The notes under the pieces: model-generated
Database searches by the model: none
Seen by the model: only the letters and a program-made list of their open reading frames with translations
What the model was told of the DNA's origin: nothing
Program-made: the position numbers and the translations under genes
From: JBCFBK01 sp050173895
Lineage (GTDB): Bacteria > Bacteroidota > Bacteroidia > Bacteroidales > Prolixibacteraceae
Direction: 5' to 3'
Assembly: GCA_050173895.1 (NCBI GenBank)
Contig: JBFXKJ010000249.1
Coordinates: forward strand, 1 to 5,888
Length of the DNA: 5,888 nucleotides
In this document: in pieces, positions 5,002-5,888 of the stretch
Layout of the letters: the number at the start of each line of letters is the position of its first letter
How positions within the stretch are numbered: the stretch's first letter is position 1

Positions 5002-5888
5002 ATGATTGATATTACCCGTAAAAACTACTCATTACGTGCAGCCATTGCACAGGCAGAGGTGAAAGTAAGCCTTCCGGAAACCATTCAGTCTGTAATGGAA
5101 AAACGTGTTCCTAAAGGCGATGTTTTTGAGGCATCCCGAATTGCGGGGCTGTTTGCTGCCAAACGAACCAGCGATATGATTCCCGACTGCCATCCGCTTC
5201 CGGTTGAATTTGCCGAAATCCGGATGCGTACAGAAGGATTGACAATTTATATTGAAGCTGAAATCCATTCGATTTACAAAACAGGCGTTGAGGTGGAGGC
5301 CATGCATGCTGCTTCGGTGGCCGCGCTCACTGTCTATGATATGCTCAAACCCATCGACCCGGTTATTGTGATTGAGAAAATTGCGCTGGCCGAAAAAACG
5401 GGCGGTAAAAGCCAGTTCGCGCAAACCGCGGTGAGAGAAGAATTTCATGCTGCTGTTATTGTTTGTTCCGATACCATCAGTTCAGGTGAAAAAGAAGACC
5501 GGTCCGGGAAAGCAATTGTGAAAAATCTGCAACGACACGATGTTGTGGTGGATGAATACATTATTATTCCCGATGAAGCCGAAATGATCCGCGAGCGGGT
5601 GCTAAACTATTCCGGGAAAAATCTGAATATTGTAATCATCACGGGGGGAACCGGCCTTTCGCCGCGCGATGTCACTCCGGAAGCCTTGTTCCCGATTATT
5701 GAAAGGCGCATACCTGGCATCGAAGAAACAATCCGGGCTTACGGACAAAACCGCACACCCTATTCCATGTTATCCCGTTCTGTGGCAGGTCTTGTTGGAA
5801 ATACGCTGGTGCTGGCGCTGCCGGGCTCGACCCGTGGCGCCGAAGAGTCGATGGACGCGGTTTTCCCGCCTGTTTTGCATCTGTTCAA
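5002..5888 (+). CDS. moaCB: Bifunctional MoaC-MoaB/MogA fusion protein (3' end outside window)
   Basis: The frame is open from the ATG at 5002 to the right edge, giving 295 complete codons with no stop. Residues 1-139 are a MoaC domain (cyclic pyranopterin monophosphate synthase). Aligned by eye to E. coli MoaC, its catalytic residues are kept: K38 of KGDVFE, H64 of DCHPLP, E97 and E99 of GVEVEA, D113 and K116 of YDMLK, and K132 of EKTGGKS. A short linker (140-148) leads to a MoaB/MogA domain starting AAVIVCSDT (150-158), with TGGTGLSPRDVTPEA (214-228) and LPGSTRGAEES (273-283). This domain type adenylates molybdopterin before MoeA acts. The MogA domain is nearly complete at the edge, so only a short tail is probably missing. 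No Shine-Dalgarno is visible before 5002, but the N terminus MIDITRKNYSLRAA suits this fusion family. It provides the MoaC and MogA steps that no other gene here covers. Confidence 0.95.
   Translation, partial: MIDITRKNYSLRAAIAQAEVKVSLPETIQSVMEKRVPKGDVFEASRIAGLFAAKRTSDMIPDCHPLPVEFAEIRMRTEGLTIYIEAEIHSIYKTGVEVEAMHAASVAALTVYDMLKPIDPVIVIEKIALAEKTGGKSQFAQTAVREEFHAAVIVCSDTISSGEKEDRSGKAIVKNLQRHDVVVDEYIIIPDEAEMIRERVLNYSGKNLNIVIITGGTGLSPRDVTPEALFPIIERRIPGIEETIRAYGQNRTPYSMLSRSVAGLVGNTLVLALPGSTRGAEESMDAVFPPVLHLF

Overview
The window is a compact, single-strand (+) molybdenum cofactor (Moco) biosynthesis locus. It holds seven recognisable genes, six of them Moco enzymes. The likely source is a member of the Bacteroidota. 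The evidence for this is a MoaC domain fused to a MoaB/MogA domain, the style of the MoaE sequence, a MoeB with a C-terminal rhodanese domain and no zinc cysteines, moderate GC, and mostly weak or absent Shine-Dalgarno sequences. This taxonomic placement is inference from protein character, not from a marker gene.

Layout: 1-88 is the end of an unidentified upstream gene and the moaA leader. moaA (89-1069) is followed by moeA (start taken at 1077), a TauE/SafE-family membrane permease (2255-2998), moaD (3005-3247) and moeB-rhodanese (3273-4361). These genes are separated by only 2 to 25 bases and look like one transcription unit. A 156-base gap (4362-4517) contains three predicted hairpins and no convincing gene. 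Then come moaE (4518-4985) and a moaC-moaB/mogA fusion (from 5002) that runs off the right edge.

How the genes work together: MoaA and the MoaC domain convert GTP to cyclic pyranopterin monophosphate (cPMP). MoeB adenylates the MoaD C-terminal Gly-Gly, and its rhodanese domain probably delivers sulfur to it. Thiocarboxylated MoaD with MoaE (molybdopterin synthase) puts the dithiolene sulfurs onto cPMP to give molybdopterin. The MoaB/MogA domain adenylates molybdopterin and MoeA inserts molybdate. The window therefore encodes the whole route from GTP to basic Moco. No nucleotide-attachment enzyme (MobA/MocA) and no ModABC molybdate transporter is visible. The permease inside the operon has no established place in the pathway and is the most open functional question.

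I found no clearly novel system. The items most worth a second look are the embedded permease, the structured moeB-moaE spacer, the MoeB that lacks zinc-ligand cysteines, the MoaC-MoaB fusion, and a moeA ribosome-binding site that coincides with the codons for the conserved MoaA C-terminal Gly-Gly.
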